64,000 nucleotides of DNA, taken from the NCBI RefSeq assembly GCF_001648775.1, contig NZ_LVEJ01000015.1, positions 1-64,000 on the forward strand. The letters run 5' to 3'. This stretch comes from Pseudomonas fluorescens. GTDB taxonomy: Bacteria; Pseudomonadota; Gammaproteobacteria; Pseudomonadales; Pseudomonadaceae. Below the pieces are notes generated by a model. It was not told the origin of the DNA and ran no database searches. It worked only from the letters and a program-made list of their open reading frames with translations. Below, piece after piece: positions 8,826 through 17,767 of this stretch (within the stretch, counting starts at the first letter, position 1; each line of letters starts with the position of its first letter). The position numbers and the translations under genes were made by a program.

Positions 8826-9758
8826 ATGGATCGCCCGCGTTTTCGAAAAGCATTTTTATTGCCACGCTTCTGGCCGCTCTGGTGCGGTCTGGGGCTTTTG
8901 TGGCTGATCGTGCAGTTGCCGTATCCGGCCTTGCTGACCATCGGTCGAGTTTTGGGCGCGTTGATGTATCGCGTGGCCGGCGACCGGCGGCGCATTGCCA
9001 AGCGCAATCTTGAGTTGTGCTTCCCGGAAAAATCCGCCGCCGAGCGCAAACGTCTGCTCAAGGAAAATTTCGCCTCCACCGGCATCGCCTTTTTTGAAAT
9101 GGCCATGAGCTGGTGGTGGTCGCGCGAGCGTCTGGCCAAACTGGCCCACGTTGAAGGCCTGGAGCATTTGCAAAAGGCCCAGCGCGAAGGCAAAGGCGTA
9201 ATCCTGATGGCGGCGCATTTCACCACGCTGGAAATCGGTGCAGCGCTGCTCGGCCAGCAGCACACCATCGACGGCATGTACCGCGAGCACAAGAATCCGT
9301 TGTTTGACTATGTTCAGCGCCAGGGCCGTGAGCGGCACAACCTCGACTCGCTGGCGGTGGAGCGTGACGATGTGCGCGGCATGCTCAAGTTGCTGCGCTC
9401 CGGTCGCGCGATCTGGTACGCACCGGATCAGGATTACGGCGCCAAGCAGAGCATCTTCGTGCCGCTGTTCGGCATTCAGGCCGCGACCGTGACCGCGACC
9501 ACCAAATTTGCCCGCTTGGGTAAAGCGCTGGTGGTGCCGTTCACCCAGGAACGTCTGGCCGACGGCAGCGGTTATCGCTTGGTGATTCATCCGCCACTGG
9601 AAGACTTCCCCGGCGAGACCGAAGAGGCCGACTGCATCCGCATCAATCAGTGGGTCGAAAGCGCCTTGCGCGCCTGCCCCGAGCAATACTTGTGGGCGCA
9701 TCGGCGCTTCAAGAGCCGTCCACCGGGCGAGCCGAAGTTGTACGCCAAACGCGGTTGA
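8826..9758 (+). CDS. lpxL: Lipid A lauroyl/myristoyl acyltransferase (LpxL/HtrB type)
   Basis: 310-aa late acyltransferase that adds a secondary acyl chain to Kdo2-lipid IVA at the inner membrane. A hydrophobic N-terminal anchor (FWPLWCGLGLLWLIVQLPYP) is followed by the HX4E catalytic box AAHFTTLEIG (His131, Glu136) and the RXGR-like and YAPDQDYG segments typical of the family. GGAAG lies 6 nt before the ATG. The divergent arrangement with minC and a TAGAAT at 8791-8796 suggest its own promoter. Paralogs are common in pseudomonads, so the exact chain added is not determined. Confidence 0.92.
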   Translation: MDRPRFRKAFLLPRFWPLWCGLGLLWLIVQLPYPALLTIGRVLGALMYRVAGDRRRIAKRNLELCFPEKSAAERKRLLKENFASTGIAFFEMAMSWWWSRERLAKLAHVEGLEHLQKAQREGKGVILMAAHFTTLEIGAALLGQQHTIDGMYREHKNPLFDYVQRQGRERHNLDSLAVERDDVRGMLKLLRSGRAIWYAPDQDYGAKQSIFVPLFGIQAATVTATTKFARLGKALVVPFTQERLADGSGYRLVIHPPLEDFPGETEEADCIRINQWVESALRACPEQYLWAHRRFKSRPPGEPKLYAKRG

Positions 9759-9793
9759 TTCACCCATTCTTTTAAGCACCATGGAGTGTTGCG

Positions 9794-10966
9794 ATGAGCC
9801 CAGCTGAACCGGTCACAGGTTTGATTCTTTCCGGCGGCGGGGCTCGGGCGGCGTATCAGGTGGGGGTGTTGGCGGCGATTGCCGAATTGCTGCCGCTGGG
9901 TGCGGACAATCCGTTTCCGGTGATCGTCGGCACCTCGGCCGGGGCGATCAATGCGGTCAGCCTCGCCAGCGGCGCTACCGATTTTCGCGCTGCGATCGAA
10001 CGCCTCACTTTGTTCTGGCAAGGCTTTCGCAGCCATCGTGTGCTGCGCAGTGACTGGCCGGGCGTCATTCGCCAGGCCAGCCGTTTTGTCAGCCACAGCT
10101 TGTTGGGGATGGGCCGGCATCTGCCGGTCGCCTTGCTCAACAGCTCGCCCTTGCGCGACCTGCTCAATGAAAAACTACACATGCCCGGCATCGCCGAATC
10201 GATCGCGCGCAAGCAATTGCATGCAGTGGCGGTGACCGCGTTCGGCTATGAGTCGGGGCAAGCGGTGACGTTCTATCAGGGCGGCGGCAAGATCGATTCA
10301 TGGCTGCGCCATCGGCGCATTGGCGTGCCGACGCAACTGTCGGTGGATCACTTGCTGGCCAGCTCGGCGATTCCGCTGTTGTTCGCGCCGGTGAAAATCG
10401 GCGATGAATATTTCGGTGACGGCGCGGTGCGACAATCGGCGCCGATCAGCCCGGCGCTGCACCTGGGCGCCAGTCGCGTGCTGGTGGTGGGTGTCAGCGG
10501 CAACCCGCGCGGTGTTGATCCGCAGCAGCCGCTGGAGCGCACCTACACCGGGCAACAGCCGACGCTGGCGCAGATTGGCGGGCACATGCTCAACAGCACG
10601 TTCATTGACAGCCTGGAGAGCGACATCGAGTTGCTGCAGCGTCTCAACCAGTTCAGCCACTTAATGCCTGCCGGCACGCCGACCCGTGAGTTAGGCGTGG
10701 CGCCGGTGGAGGTGCTGGTGATTTCGCCGAGTCAGCCGATCGATGAGATCGCGGCGCGGCATCGCCAGGAATTGCCGGCGGCGTTGCGCTTGTTTCTGCG
10801 CGGGCCGGGGGCGACCAAGACGAGTGGGGCAGGGGTGTTGAGTTATCTATTGTTCGAGGCGGGGTATTGCAGCGAGTTGATTGATTTGGGGCGAAGGGAT
10901 GCGTTGGCCAAGCGCGAGGAGTTGTGTCGGTTTCTCGGGATAACCGAGGCGGTAGTTCCGGCCTGA
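9794..10966 (+). CDS. Patatin-like phospholipase
   Basis: 390-aa serine lipid-acyl hydrolase of the patatin / RssA fold. The oxyanion-hole glycine run SGGGARAAYQ lies at 13-22, the nucleophile elbow GTSAG puts the catalytic Ser at 48, and the partner Asp is in DGA (209-211). The C-terminal half beyond 250 has no motif I recognise. There is no signal peptide, so it should be cytoplasmic or membrane-peripheral. It starts 35 bp after lpxL on the same strand and is probably co-transcribed, consistent with envelope-lipid turnover, though the substrate is unknown. Confidence 0.9.
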   Translation: MSPAEPVTGLILSGGGARAAYQVGVLAAIAELLPLGADNPFPVIVGTSAGAINAVSLASGATDFRAAIERLTLFWQGFRSHRVLRSDWPGVIRQASRFVSHSLLGMGRHLPVALLNSSPLRDLLNEKLHMPGIAESIARKQLHAVAVTAFGYESGQAVTFYQGGGKIDSWLRHRRIGVPTQLSVDHLLASSAIPLLFAPVKIGDEYFGDGAVRQSAPISPALHLGASRVLVVGVSGNPRGVDPQQPLERTYTGQQPTLAQIGGHMLNSTFIDSLESDIELLQRLNQFSHLMPAGTPTRELGVAPVEVLVISPSQPIDEIAARHRQELPAALRLFLRGPGATKTSGAGVLSYLLFEAGYCSELIDLGRRDALAKREELCRFLGITEAVVPA

Positions 10967-10980
10967 CATCTGCGCTGAGG

Positions 10981-11047
10981 CCTTCGCGAGCAGGCTCGCT
11001 CCCACATTGGAACTCGGTCGAGTGTGGGAGCGAGCCTGCTCGCGAAG
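10981..11047. repeat. REPIN
   Basis: Inverted REP pair (10981-11007 and 11023-11047) separated by only about 15 bp, between the convergent patatin gene and the first Tsx-like gene. It may double as a transcription barrier. Confidence 0.9.
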
Positions 11048-11056
11048 CTTTTAAGA

Positions 11057-11842
11057 TCAGAAGTGGAACTTCACCAGGAAGCTGGTCACGTTCTGATTGG
11101 TGGTGAACGCACGGGTGTCGTCGATCCCGTACTTGTCTTTCCAGTAGTCGTACTCAACACCGACGTACAACTGCTTCTCGCCAAAATTCAGCGCCTTGCC
11201 CAAGTCGTATTTGACCTGTGGGTTGAAGTGCAGGTTGGCGTGGTATTCGCCACGGTTGTTGACGTCGTTGTCGACGACCCAGTCCATGTAACCATCGATC
11301 AGCACGTTCGAATCGCCAACCGGGATGGTGTAGGACCAGACCGGGGTGATCTGCCAGACGTTGTCACCCGGGCGCGAGCCTTCGGTGTGACGCTGGTAGA
11401 AGTTCAGCTGGAAGTAGTCGAAACCCGGGATGGCCAGGTCGAAGCCTGGACCGATCAGGTAGGACTCGGTGTCACCCTCGCCGAACTCGTAGGTCATCGC
11501 CAGCAGGACGTCTTTGATCGGGCCGAATTCGATCTTCTGGTCGAGCACTTTACCCAGCGAGATACGCGGGCTGAATTCACCGTAGTAGGTGTTCGGACCG
11601 TTGTTGAAGTCCTTGTCACCGTTGTAGAAGATCTTGTCGACGAACAGGAAGTTGTCCCCATACTTCCAGGCATCGGCGTGCTCGAAGGTGACGGTCTGCT
11701 GGATCGCCGGGTTGACCTTGAAGTCTTTGCCGTAGAGGTAGGTCAGGCTGTTGTTCTGCCACTGCAGCAGACCATCGGCCATGGCCTGGCCGCCGGCCAA
11801 CATCGATCCCGCGAGCATCAGGCTGGTGCACATACGTTTCAT
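11057..11842 (-). CDS. Tsx/OmpK-like outer-membrane nucleoside channel, copy 1
   Basis: 261-aa outer-membrane beta-barrel of the nucleoside-specific channel (Tsx / OmpK) family. The signal peptide ends AQAMA around residue 22. The body is rich in alternating aromatic strands (WQNNSLTYLYGKDF, KYGDNFLFVDKIFYNG) and ends with the outer-membrane signature Phe-His-Phe. The ATG is preceded by GGGAGCAACCGA. It is a close paralog of the gene at 12216-13001. With the purine permease and ureide genes just beyond, nucleoside or base uptake across the outer membrane is the likely role. Confidence 0.87.
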   Translation of the reverse strand: MKRMCTSLMLAGSMLAGGQAMADGLLQWQNNSLTYLYGKDFKVNPAIQQTVTFEHADAWKYGDNFLFVDKIFYNGDKDFNNGPNTYYGEFSPRISLGKVLDQKIEFGPIKDVLLAMTYEFGEGDTESYLIGPGFDLAIPGFDYFQLNFYQRHTEGSRPGDNVWQITPVWSYTIPVGDSNVLIDGYMDWVVDNDVNNRGEYHANLHFNPQVKYDLGKALNFGEKQLYVGVEYDYWKDKYGIDDTRAFTTNQNVTSFLVKFHF

Positions 11843-12215
11843 TCGGTTGCTCCCAAAGTAGGTGTTCCACGTTTATTTTTTTAAGATCGGCGCTCTGGTG
11901 TGGCGCCTTTTTTCGTTACTGCAAAAGTCATCCAGTCGGTCAGCTTTGCTGGTGTTAGCAAGAGCTGGGCCAAGGCTTTTCGAAAAGCAAAAAAACGCCC
12001 GTCGGCTGCTGCAAAACAGTCGATTGAGCGTGTTTTCGGGATGCCTCGGTACTGACCGGGGCCGGGATAAGTTGGCCCGTCGGTCAGGAATTAAATCCGG
12101 GCTTTTTTTTAGACCGAATTCGTGAGGCCGCGGAGAATACTGACTCCTCGGCCAGCTCTCAAGTGCCCCGCAACAGAGCACCGACGACAGGCATGGGGCA
12201 CGGTTGCGGGCCATC
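11843..12215. other. Intergenic region with plus-strand hairpin/T-run signals
   Basis: 373 bp between the two Tsx-like genes. It should hold the promoter of copy 1. It also carries structures that look like plus-strand terminators although no plus-strand gene is present: GGCGC(11889)/GCGCC(11907) followed by six T, and a larger hairpin (CTGACCG 12052 / CGGTCAG 12087) followed by CCGGGC and eight T (12103-12110). A perfect palindrome GCTTTTCGAAAAGC lies near 11973. No ORF of note. Confidence 0.5.
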
Positions 12216-13001
12216 TTAAAAATGCACCTTCACCAGCAGGCTGGCGGTGTTCTGATTGGTGTCGAAGTTGTGGGTGTTTTCGACGCCGTATTTATTTTTC
12301 CAATAACTGTATTCGGTGCCGACATACAGTTGCTTCTGACTCCAGCCGAGGGCTTTGCCGAGGTCATATTTGATCTGCGGGTTGATGTGCAGATTGGCGT
12401 GGTAGGTGCCGCGCGAGTTCTCATCGTTGTCGACCACCCAGTCGAGGTAGCCGTCGATCAGCACATCGGAATTGCCCAGAGGAAAGCTGTACGACCAGCC
12501 TGGAGTGATCTGCCAGACGCCGTCGCCGGGGCGCGGGCCTTCGGTCTGGCGGCGGAAAATATTGAGGGTGACGTAGTTGAAGCCGGGCACCTTGAGGTCG
12601 AAACCGGGGCCGATCAGGTAGGCCTCGCTGTCGCCTTCGCCGTACTCGTAAGTCATCGCCAGCAAGACGTCTTTGATCGGGCCGAACTCGAGTTTCTGGT
12701 CGAAGATCTTGCCGAAAGAGAAGCGCGGGGTGAATTCGCCGTAGAAGGCGTGGGGGCCTTTGTTCGCGTCTTCTTTGCCGTTGTAGAAGATCTTGTCGAC
12801 GAACAGAAAGTTGTCGCCGTACTTCCACTTGTCCGCGTGCTCGAAGGTCAGCGTCTGCTGGATCGACGGGTTGATCGCGAAATTCTTGCCGTACAGATAA
12901 CTGAGGCTGTTGGTTTGCCACAGCAGGAGATCGCCAGCCATGGCTTGACTCGCGGCCAGCAGGCCGCCACTCAACAGAACGTTGGTTTGCGTGCGAATCA
13001 T
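12216..13001 (-). CDS. Tsx/OmpK-like outer-membrane nucleoside channel, copy 2
   Basis: 261 aa, the same length as copy 1 and similar throughout: GDLLLWQTNSLSYLYGKNF, KYGDNFLFVDKIFYNGK, PIKDVLLAMTYEYGEGD, ending VKVHF. The signal peptide ends SQAMA. GGGAG lies 8 nt before the ATG at 13001; an open extension upstream runs into REP sequence and is not used. The duplication looks old, since substitutions are spread along the protein while strand patterns and loop lengths are kept. It may differ from copy 1 in expression or substrate. Confidence 0.87.
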   Translation of the reverse strand: MIRTQTNVLLSGGLLAASQAMAGDLLLWQTNSLSYLYGKNFAINPSIQQTLTFEHADKWKYGDNFLFVDKIFYNGKEDANKGPHAFYGEFTPRFSFGKIFDQKLEFGPIKDVLLAMTYEYGEGDSEAYLIGPGFDLKVPGFNYVTLNIFRRQTEGPRPGDGVWQITPGWSYSFPLGNSDVLIDGYLDWVVDNDENSRGTYHANLHINPQIKYDLGKALGWSQKQLYVGTEYSYWKNKYGVENTHNFDTNQNTASLLVKVHF

Positions 13002-13052
13002 CTGTTGCTCCCTCTTGTTTTTATTGTTGAGGCAGGGTGTTGCACAGTCCCT

Positions 13053-13140
13053 GTGGGAGCGAGCTTGCTCGCGAAAGCGGTGTGTCATTCAACAGTGATG
13101 TTGACTGACATGGCCTCTTCGCGAGCAAGCTCGCTCCTAC
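13053..13140. repeat. REPIN
   Basis: Inverted REP pair between the NCS2 permease and the second Tsx-like gene. The right arm has CTCCTAC instead of CTCCCAC. Confidence 0.9.
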
Positions 13141-13160
13141 AGGGATAATCGGTAATGCTG

Positions 13161-14513
13161 TTAATGCGCGTGGCAATCGTTGATCGCTGCGCGCTCTTTG
13201 CCGCCGAGAATGTTGAACAACAGGTTCAGCGTCAGCGCGCTGAGCGTTGCCATGGCGATACCGCTGTGGGTAATCGGGCTCATCCACAGTGGCAGGTGCG
13301 CGAAGAACTCCGGACGCACCACCGGGATCAGGCCCATGCCGATGCTCACCGCGACCAGCAACTGGTTGCGACGGTCACCGATGTCGGCTTCCTGGAGAAT
13401 CTTGATCCCGGTCGCGGCGACCATGCCGAACATCGCAATTGCCGCGCCGCCGAGTACCGCCGGTGGAATGGACGCCACCAGGAACGCGGCTTTCGGCAGC
13501 AGGCTGAGGACGATCAGCAGGCCACCGGCAACGATGGTTACTGAGCGGCAGCGCACGCCGGTCATCTGCACCAGACCGATATTCTGGGCGAACGAGGAGT
13601 GAGTGAAGGTGTTGAAGAACCCAGCGACAAACGAGGCGCCGGCATCACACAGCAAGCCGCGACGCAGCATGCGTGGGCAGACTTCCTGGCCGGTGATTTT
13701 GCCCAGCGCCAAAAACATCCCGGTGGATTCGACGAAGATGATCACCACCACCAGACACATCGACAGGATCGGCGCGAGTTCGAATTTCGGCATGCCGAAG
13801 TGCAGTGGGGTAACGAACTGAATCCATGGCGCGTTAGCCATGCCGCTCAGGTCAACCATGCCGATCGCGCCGCACAACAGATAGCCGAAGCACATGCCGA
13901 TCAACACGGAAATATTGACCCAGAAACCGCGCATGAAGCGGTGGATCAACAGAATGGTGCCCAACACCAAAGCGGCGATGGCCAGATAAATCGGTGAGCC
14001 GAATTGCGCGGCGCCAGCACCGCCACCGGCCCAATTCACGGCCACGGGGAACAGCGACAAACCGATCGAGGTGATGACCGTGCCGGTCACCAGCGGCGGG
14101 AAGAAGCGTACGACCTTGGACATGAACGGCGCGATGATCATGCCGAAGAAACCGGCGGCGATCGTTGCACCAAAGATGCCTTGCAGGCCGATACCGGGCA
14201 TGCCGGCCATGGCGACCATGCTGCCGACAGCCGCGAAACTGGCGCCCATCATCACCGGCATGCGGATGCCCATCGGGCCGATCCCTAAGGATTGCACGAT
14301 GGTGGCGACACCGGCGACCAGCAGGTCGGCGTTGATCAGGAAGGCAATTTCTTCACGACTCAGGCCAGCGGCCTGTCCAATGATCAGCGGCACCGCGATG
14401 GCACCACCGTACATCAGCAGAACATGTTGCAAACCGACCAGGATCAGTTGCAAAAGGGGCAATCGCTGAATGGCGGGTGCGTCGGGGATGCGCGCTTTGG
14501 ACAGCTCGGACAT
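13161..14513 (-). CDS. NCS2-family urate/xanthine permease
   Basis: 450-aa nucleobase:cation symporter-2 (UraA/XanQ/UacT class) with about 14 membrane segments. Family features include the QHVLLMYGG segment near residue 30, the motif region FVESTGMFLALGKITGQ, and GFFNTFTHSSFAQNIGL, matching the QNxG-type substrate motif. Its position next to puuD, allA, alc, uraD and puuE on the same strand makes urate or xanthine the likely substrate. Start is the ATG at 14513. It may be transcribed with puuD, from which a REPIN separates it. Confidence 0.9.
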   Translation of the reverse strand: MSELSKARIPDAPAIQRLPLLQLILVGLQHVLLMYGGAIAVPLIIGQAAGLSREEIAFLINADLLVAGVATIVQSLGIGPMGIRMPVMMGASFAAVGSMVAMAGMPGIGLQGIFGATIAAGFFGMIIAPFMSKVVRFFPPLVTGTVITSIGLSLFPVAVNWAGGGAGAAQFGSPIYLAIAALVLGTILLIHRFMRGFWVNISVLIGMCFGYLLCGAIGMVDLSGMANAPWIQFVTPLHFGMPKFELAPILSMCLVVVIIFVESTGMFLALGKITGQEVCPRMLRRGLLCDAGASFVAGFFNTFTHSSFAQNIGLVQMTGVRCRSVTIVAGGLLIVLSLLPKAAFLVASIPPAVLGGAAIAMFGMVAATGIKILQEADIGDRRNQLLVAVSIGMGLIPVVRPEFFAHLPLWMSPITHSGIAMATLSALTLNLLFNILGGKERAAINDCHAH

Positions 14514-14604
14514 GCAACACCTCGGATCTTTTTATTCTTGTGATTAACAGCTGCCGGGTTGCTCACAGCTGTTTCTTTGCATCAGGTCGACCGCGTTGCG
14601 GCCA

Positions 14605-14670
14605 TTCGCGAGCAAGCTCGCTCCCACAGGAAATGCGCGATCTCTGTGGGAGCGAGCCTGCTCGCGAAGC
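14605..14670. repeat. REPIN
   Basis: Compact inverted REP pair between puuD and the permease gene. Confidence 0.9.
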
Positions 14671-14678
14671 TTTGTTGC

Positions 14679-15995
14679 TTAGTTGGTCTGCGCTCCCTGG
14701 GCGATCCATGCACCGATCAGGTCACGTTCCTGCTGGGTCATCTGTGTGATGTTGCCCAGTGGCATGATCTGCGAGGTGATGGCTTGCGCCTGGATGCGCG
14801 CCGCGTTCTGGCGGATCTGCTCGGGGGTGTCGAACATCACACCGGCCGGAGCTGCGCTGAACAACGGGCTGGTCGGTTTGGCCGAGTGGCAAACCGCGCA
14901 GCGTTCTTGAATCACGCTGTGCACTTTGTCAAAGGCCGGACCTGCATTGGAGGCTTGCGCCGGTGCTGCGGCAGGCGCTTCAGCGGGTGCGGCAGGAGCC
15001 GCCGCTTCAGCCGGTTTCGCGCCACCGCCCAGTGCCGTTTCCGGCAGGGGTTGGTACTCGATTTTTGCAGGAGCTTTAGCCACTTCCGGCGCGGTCGACA
15101 TCGGTGCAGGACCGGTAACGTACGCCAGGGTGATCATGCCCACCGCTGCCACCGGCAGAGTCCAGGCAAACTTGTGGCTGTCATGACGGGTGTTGAAGTA
15201 GTGACGCACCAACACCGCCAACACTGCAATCCCGGCCAGGATCAACCAGTTGTACTGGCTGCCATAGGTGCTCGGGAAGTGGTTGCTGATCATGATGAAC
15301 AGCACCGGCAGGGTGAAGTAGTTGTTGTGACGCGAACGCAGCAAGCCTTTGGCCGGCAGCGCCGGATCCGGCGTGCGGTTCTCGGCAATCGCCGCCACCA
15401 GTGCACGTTGCGCCGGCATGATGATGCGGAACACGTTACCGACCATGATGGTGCCGATGATCGCGCCGACGTGCAGGTACGCGCCACGACCGCTGAACAC
15501 TTTGCTGAAGCCATACGCCGCGCCGATGATCAGCACGAACAGGATGAAGCCGAGCAGAGCAGGGCGTTTGCCCAGGGCCGAGTCGCACAGGAAGGAGTAG
15601 ATGAACCAGCCGAGGAACAGCGAGCCGATACCGATGGCCACGCCTTCCGGGCCGCTCAGTGTGCTGCCCGGGGCCAGCAGGTAGAGCGTTGGGTTGGAGT
15701 AGAACACCACGCACAGCAGCGCGATCCCCGACATCCAGGTGAAGTAGGCTTCCCACTTGAACCAGTGCAGGTTCTCCGGCATCGCCGGCGGGGCCAGTTT
15801 GTATTTTTCCAGGTGATAGATACCGCCACCGTGGATCGCCCACAGGTCACCGGCAAGACCGGTTTTCGGGTTGACGCGGTTGAGGTTGTTCTCCAGCCAG
15901 ACGAAGTAGAACGACGCGCCGATCCAGGCCACGCCAGTAATCATATGAACCCAGCGGATGCTCAGGTTCAGCCATTCCAACAGATGTGCTTCCAC
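14679..15995 (-). CDS. puuD: Membrane urate oxidase PuuD with C-terminal cytochrome c domain
   Basis: 438-aa integral-membrane urate hydroxylase/oxidase, converting urate to 5-hydroxyisourate and passing electrons to the respiratory chain rather than to oxygen directly as soluble uricase does. Residues 1 to about 300 carry roughly eight membrane helices (IRWVHMITGVAWIGASFYFVWLE first). An Ala/Pro-rich linker follows (about 315-355), then a c-type haem domain with CAVCH at 366-370 and a probable axial Met in QIMPLGN. The GTG start at 15995 has GAGAGG upstream. No other urate oxidase is seen in the cluster, so PuuD supplies the substrate for the hydrolase at 19627. Confidence 0.93.
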   Translation of the reverse strand: MEAHLLEWLNLSIRWVHMITGVAWIGASFYFVWLENNLNRVNPKTGLAGDLWAIHGGGIYHLEKYKLAPPAMPENLHWFKWEAYFTWMSGIALLCVVFYSNPTLYLLAPGSTLSGPEGVAIGIGSLFLGWFIYSFLCDSALGKRPALLGFILFVLIIGAAYGFSKVFSGRGAYLHVGAIIGTIMVGNVFRIIMPAQRALVAAIAENRTPDPALPAKGLLRSRHNNYFTLPVLFIMISNHFPSTYGSQYNWLILAGIAVLAVLVRHYFNTRHDSHKFAWTLPVAAVGMITLAYVTGPAPMSTAPEVAKAPAKIEYQPLPETALGGGAKPAEAAAPAAPAEAPAAAPAQASNAGPAFDKVHSVIQERCAVCHSAKPTSPLFSAAPAGVMFDTPEQIRQNAARIQAQAITSQIMPLGNITQMTQQERDLIGAWIAQGAQTN

Positions 15996-16046
15996 AGTCT
16001 TTACCTCTCGCCTGTCACTCTTGTTGTCGAGTGATCAGACCTTCTC

Positions 16047-16550
16047 TTATTGGTGGGGGGCGAGGATCAAACGCTCATCCTCTTTGAAAAAATGCTCATC
16101 GCAGTTATTGCCTGTGCCACTGCGATCAACCACCAGGAAGTCATCCCGCTTTTCGATCGTCAGCACCGGATGGTGCCAAACGCCGCGATGGTAATTAATG
16201 CCCTGCCTGCCGTTGGTGACGAAGGCGCGGACCAAGCCTGATACAGGTTCATCGCCAACGGGCGCGACCACGATCAGAAAGGGGTTGCCGAGCAGCGGTA
16301 TGAAAGCCTGGCTGCCCAGCGGATGGCGTTCCAGCATGCAAACGGTCAGCGGCATGTCCTGCGCGTCGGCGCGGAAGATGCTGATGATCGCGTTGTCCTC
16401 AGGCTGAGCGGTTTCGACCGTCGCCAGTTTGTGGAAGCGCATGGTCGAACCGTTGTTGATCATGAAGTGATCGCTGCCTTCGGTTTCGATCACGTCACCG
16501 AAAGGGGCGAAGGCTTCTTTGCTCAGCGGTTCAATCGTTAGTGTGCGCAT
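16047..16550 (-). CDS. allA: Ureidoglycolate lyase
   Basis: 167-aa AllA family enzyme that cleaves ureidoglycolate into glyoxylate and urea, the last step of the allantoate branch here. The sequence starts MRTLTIEPLSKEAFAPFGDVI, the usual family opening, and includes NYHRGVWHHP and FLVVDRSGTGNNCDEHFF near the C-terminus, the conserved active-site regions. The ATG at 16550 is chosen over an extension that reads into REP sequence. It lies between alc and puuD on the same strand, in pathway context. Confidence 0.94.
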   Translation of the reverse strand: MRTLTIEPLSKEAFAPFGDVIETEGSDHFMINNGSTMRFHKLATVETAQPEDNAIISIFRADAQDMPLTVCMLERHPLGSQAFIPLLGNPFLIVVAPVGDEPVSGLVRAFVTNGRQGINYHRGVWHHPVLTIEKRDDFLVVDRSGTGNNCDEHFFKEDERLILAPHQ

Positions 16551-16591
16551 GCTGTTCTTCTTATCCGAATTCTGTGTTGACTGTTCTGACG

Positions 16592-16673
16592 CCTTCGCGA
16601 GCAGGCTCGCTCCCACAGAGGATTGCATTCCAAATGTGGGAGCGACGGTGCGACGATTCGACTTGCTCGCGAA
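16592..16673. repeat. REPIN with an expanded REP variant
   Basis: Inverted pair between alc and allA. The right arm carries the same extra CGGTGCGACGATTCGA inside the REP core as the element at 4478-4517. Confidence 0.85.
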
Positions 16674-16684
16674 TGGGTTCAACC

Positions 16685-17680
16685 TTATTTAGCGACCTTG
16701 CCCAAAACGCGCAGGCGGCTTACACCACCGTCCGGGAACACGTTCAGGCGGATGTGAGTAATCGGGCCCAGTGCCTTGATCTGCTCGACGAAGGTGTGTT
16801 CGGCGTGCATTTCCAGTTTCTGGCTTGGCAGCAGTTCGCGCCAGAACAGCGATTGGGTTTCGATCTGGCTGTCAGTACCGCCTTTCACGAACGCGCCCTG
16901 GATCGAGCAGGTGTCCGGGTAGTTGCCTTTGAAGTGCAGGGTGTCGACGACGATCTTCTCGATCTCGCCCGGGTGACCCAGCGCGACGATCACCCAGTCA
17001 TTGCCCGGGGTGCGACGACGTGCAGTTTCCCAGCCGTCGCCCATGTTGATGCCACGGCCCGGGTTGAGGATGTTGCTCATGCGGCCGAAGTGTTCGTCGG
17101 AGCAGGCGAGGGCGCGGCCACCATTGAGGGCTGCTGCCAGATCGACTTGCTCGTTATCGCCAACCGCCGACCAGTCGCGATGCGGCACACCGTACACGCG
17201 CAGACGGGCAACACCGCCGTCCGGGTAGATGTTGAAGCGCAGGTGGCTGAACGCCTTGTCGTTGCTGATTTCGTGGTAGTGGTGGCTGTTGCCCTGCAGC
17301 TCGACGGCCGACAGCACTTCTGTCCACTGAGTGTTTTCATCAGGCTCGCCGGAGGCCAGGAAGCACGCTTCCAGAGAGGCCGATGGCGGGAAGTTGCCGG
17401 TGAAGAATGAAGTGTCGATGTCCACGCCTTTGATCGAACCCGGTACGCCCAGACGGATCACAGCGCTGTCGAAGCCTTCGAAGCGCTTGCGGCGCGATTC
17501 CCAGCCGTCCATCCACTTGCCGTTGTCATCGAACACGCCCTCTTTCCATACGGCCGGGGTCGGTTGGAACAGACGATTGGCGTCTGCGAACCAGTCATCG
17601 GTGACCGAGATGATTTTGGTGCCCAGACGGGCATCGGCCAGGTTGACGAACTTCTCGAAAGGTACGGCGTAAGCTTTCAT
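16685..17680 (-). CDS. alc: Allantoicase
   Basis: 331-aa allantoicase, hydrolysing allantoate to ureidoglycolate and urea. It shows the family's two-fold internal repeat: [22 protein letters not shown] (N-terminal half) and [22 protein letters not shown] (C-terminal half), each followed by a WESRRKR / [13 protein letters not shown] segment and a [17 protein letters not shown]-type strand. Length is typical. The gene is on the minus strand 87 bp downstream of uraD; puuE-uraD-alc-allA-puuD follow pathway logic. Confidence 0.96.
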   Translation of the reverse strand: MKAYAVPFEKFVNLADARLGTKIISVTDDWFADANRLFQPTPAVWKEGVFDDNGKWMDGWESRRKRFEGFDSAVIRLGVPGSIKGVDIDTSFFTGNFPPSASLEACFLASGEPDENTQWTEVLSAVELQGNSHHYHEISNDKAFSHLRFNIYPDGGVARLRVYGVPHRDWSAVGDNEQVDLAAALNGGRALACSDEHFGRMSNILNPGRGINMGDGWETARRRTPGNDWVIVALGHPGEIEKIVVDTLHFKGNYPDTCSIQGAFVKGGTDSQIETQSLFWRELLPSQKLEMHAEHTFVEQIKALGPITHIRLNVFPDGGVSRLRVLGKVAK

Positions 17681-17767
17681 TCTTCTTGTCTGCCTTTAAA
17701 TAAGTGGCTGGGGATGCTTGCAAGACCCTGGGTACTCTCCGCGTTTGATGTACTCGGGTCAGGCTCG

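Noticed and set aside
14559..16034. 491-codon plus-strand frame opposite puuD
   Set aside because: Arg/His/Gln-rich shadow of a membrane protein with strong PuuD and haem motifs.
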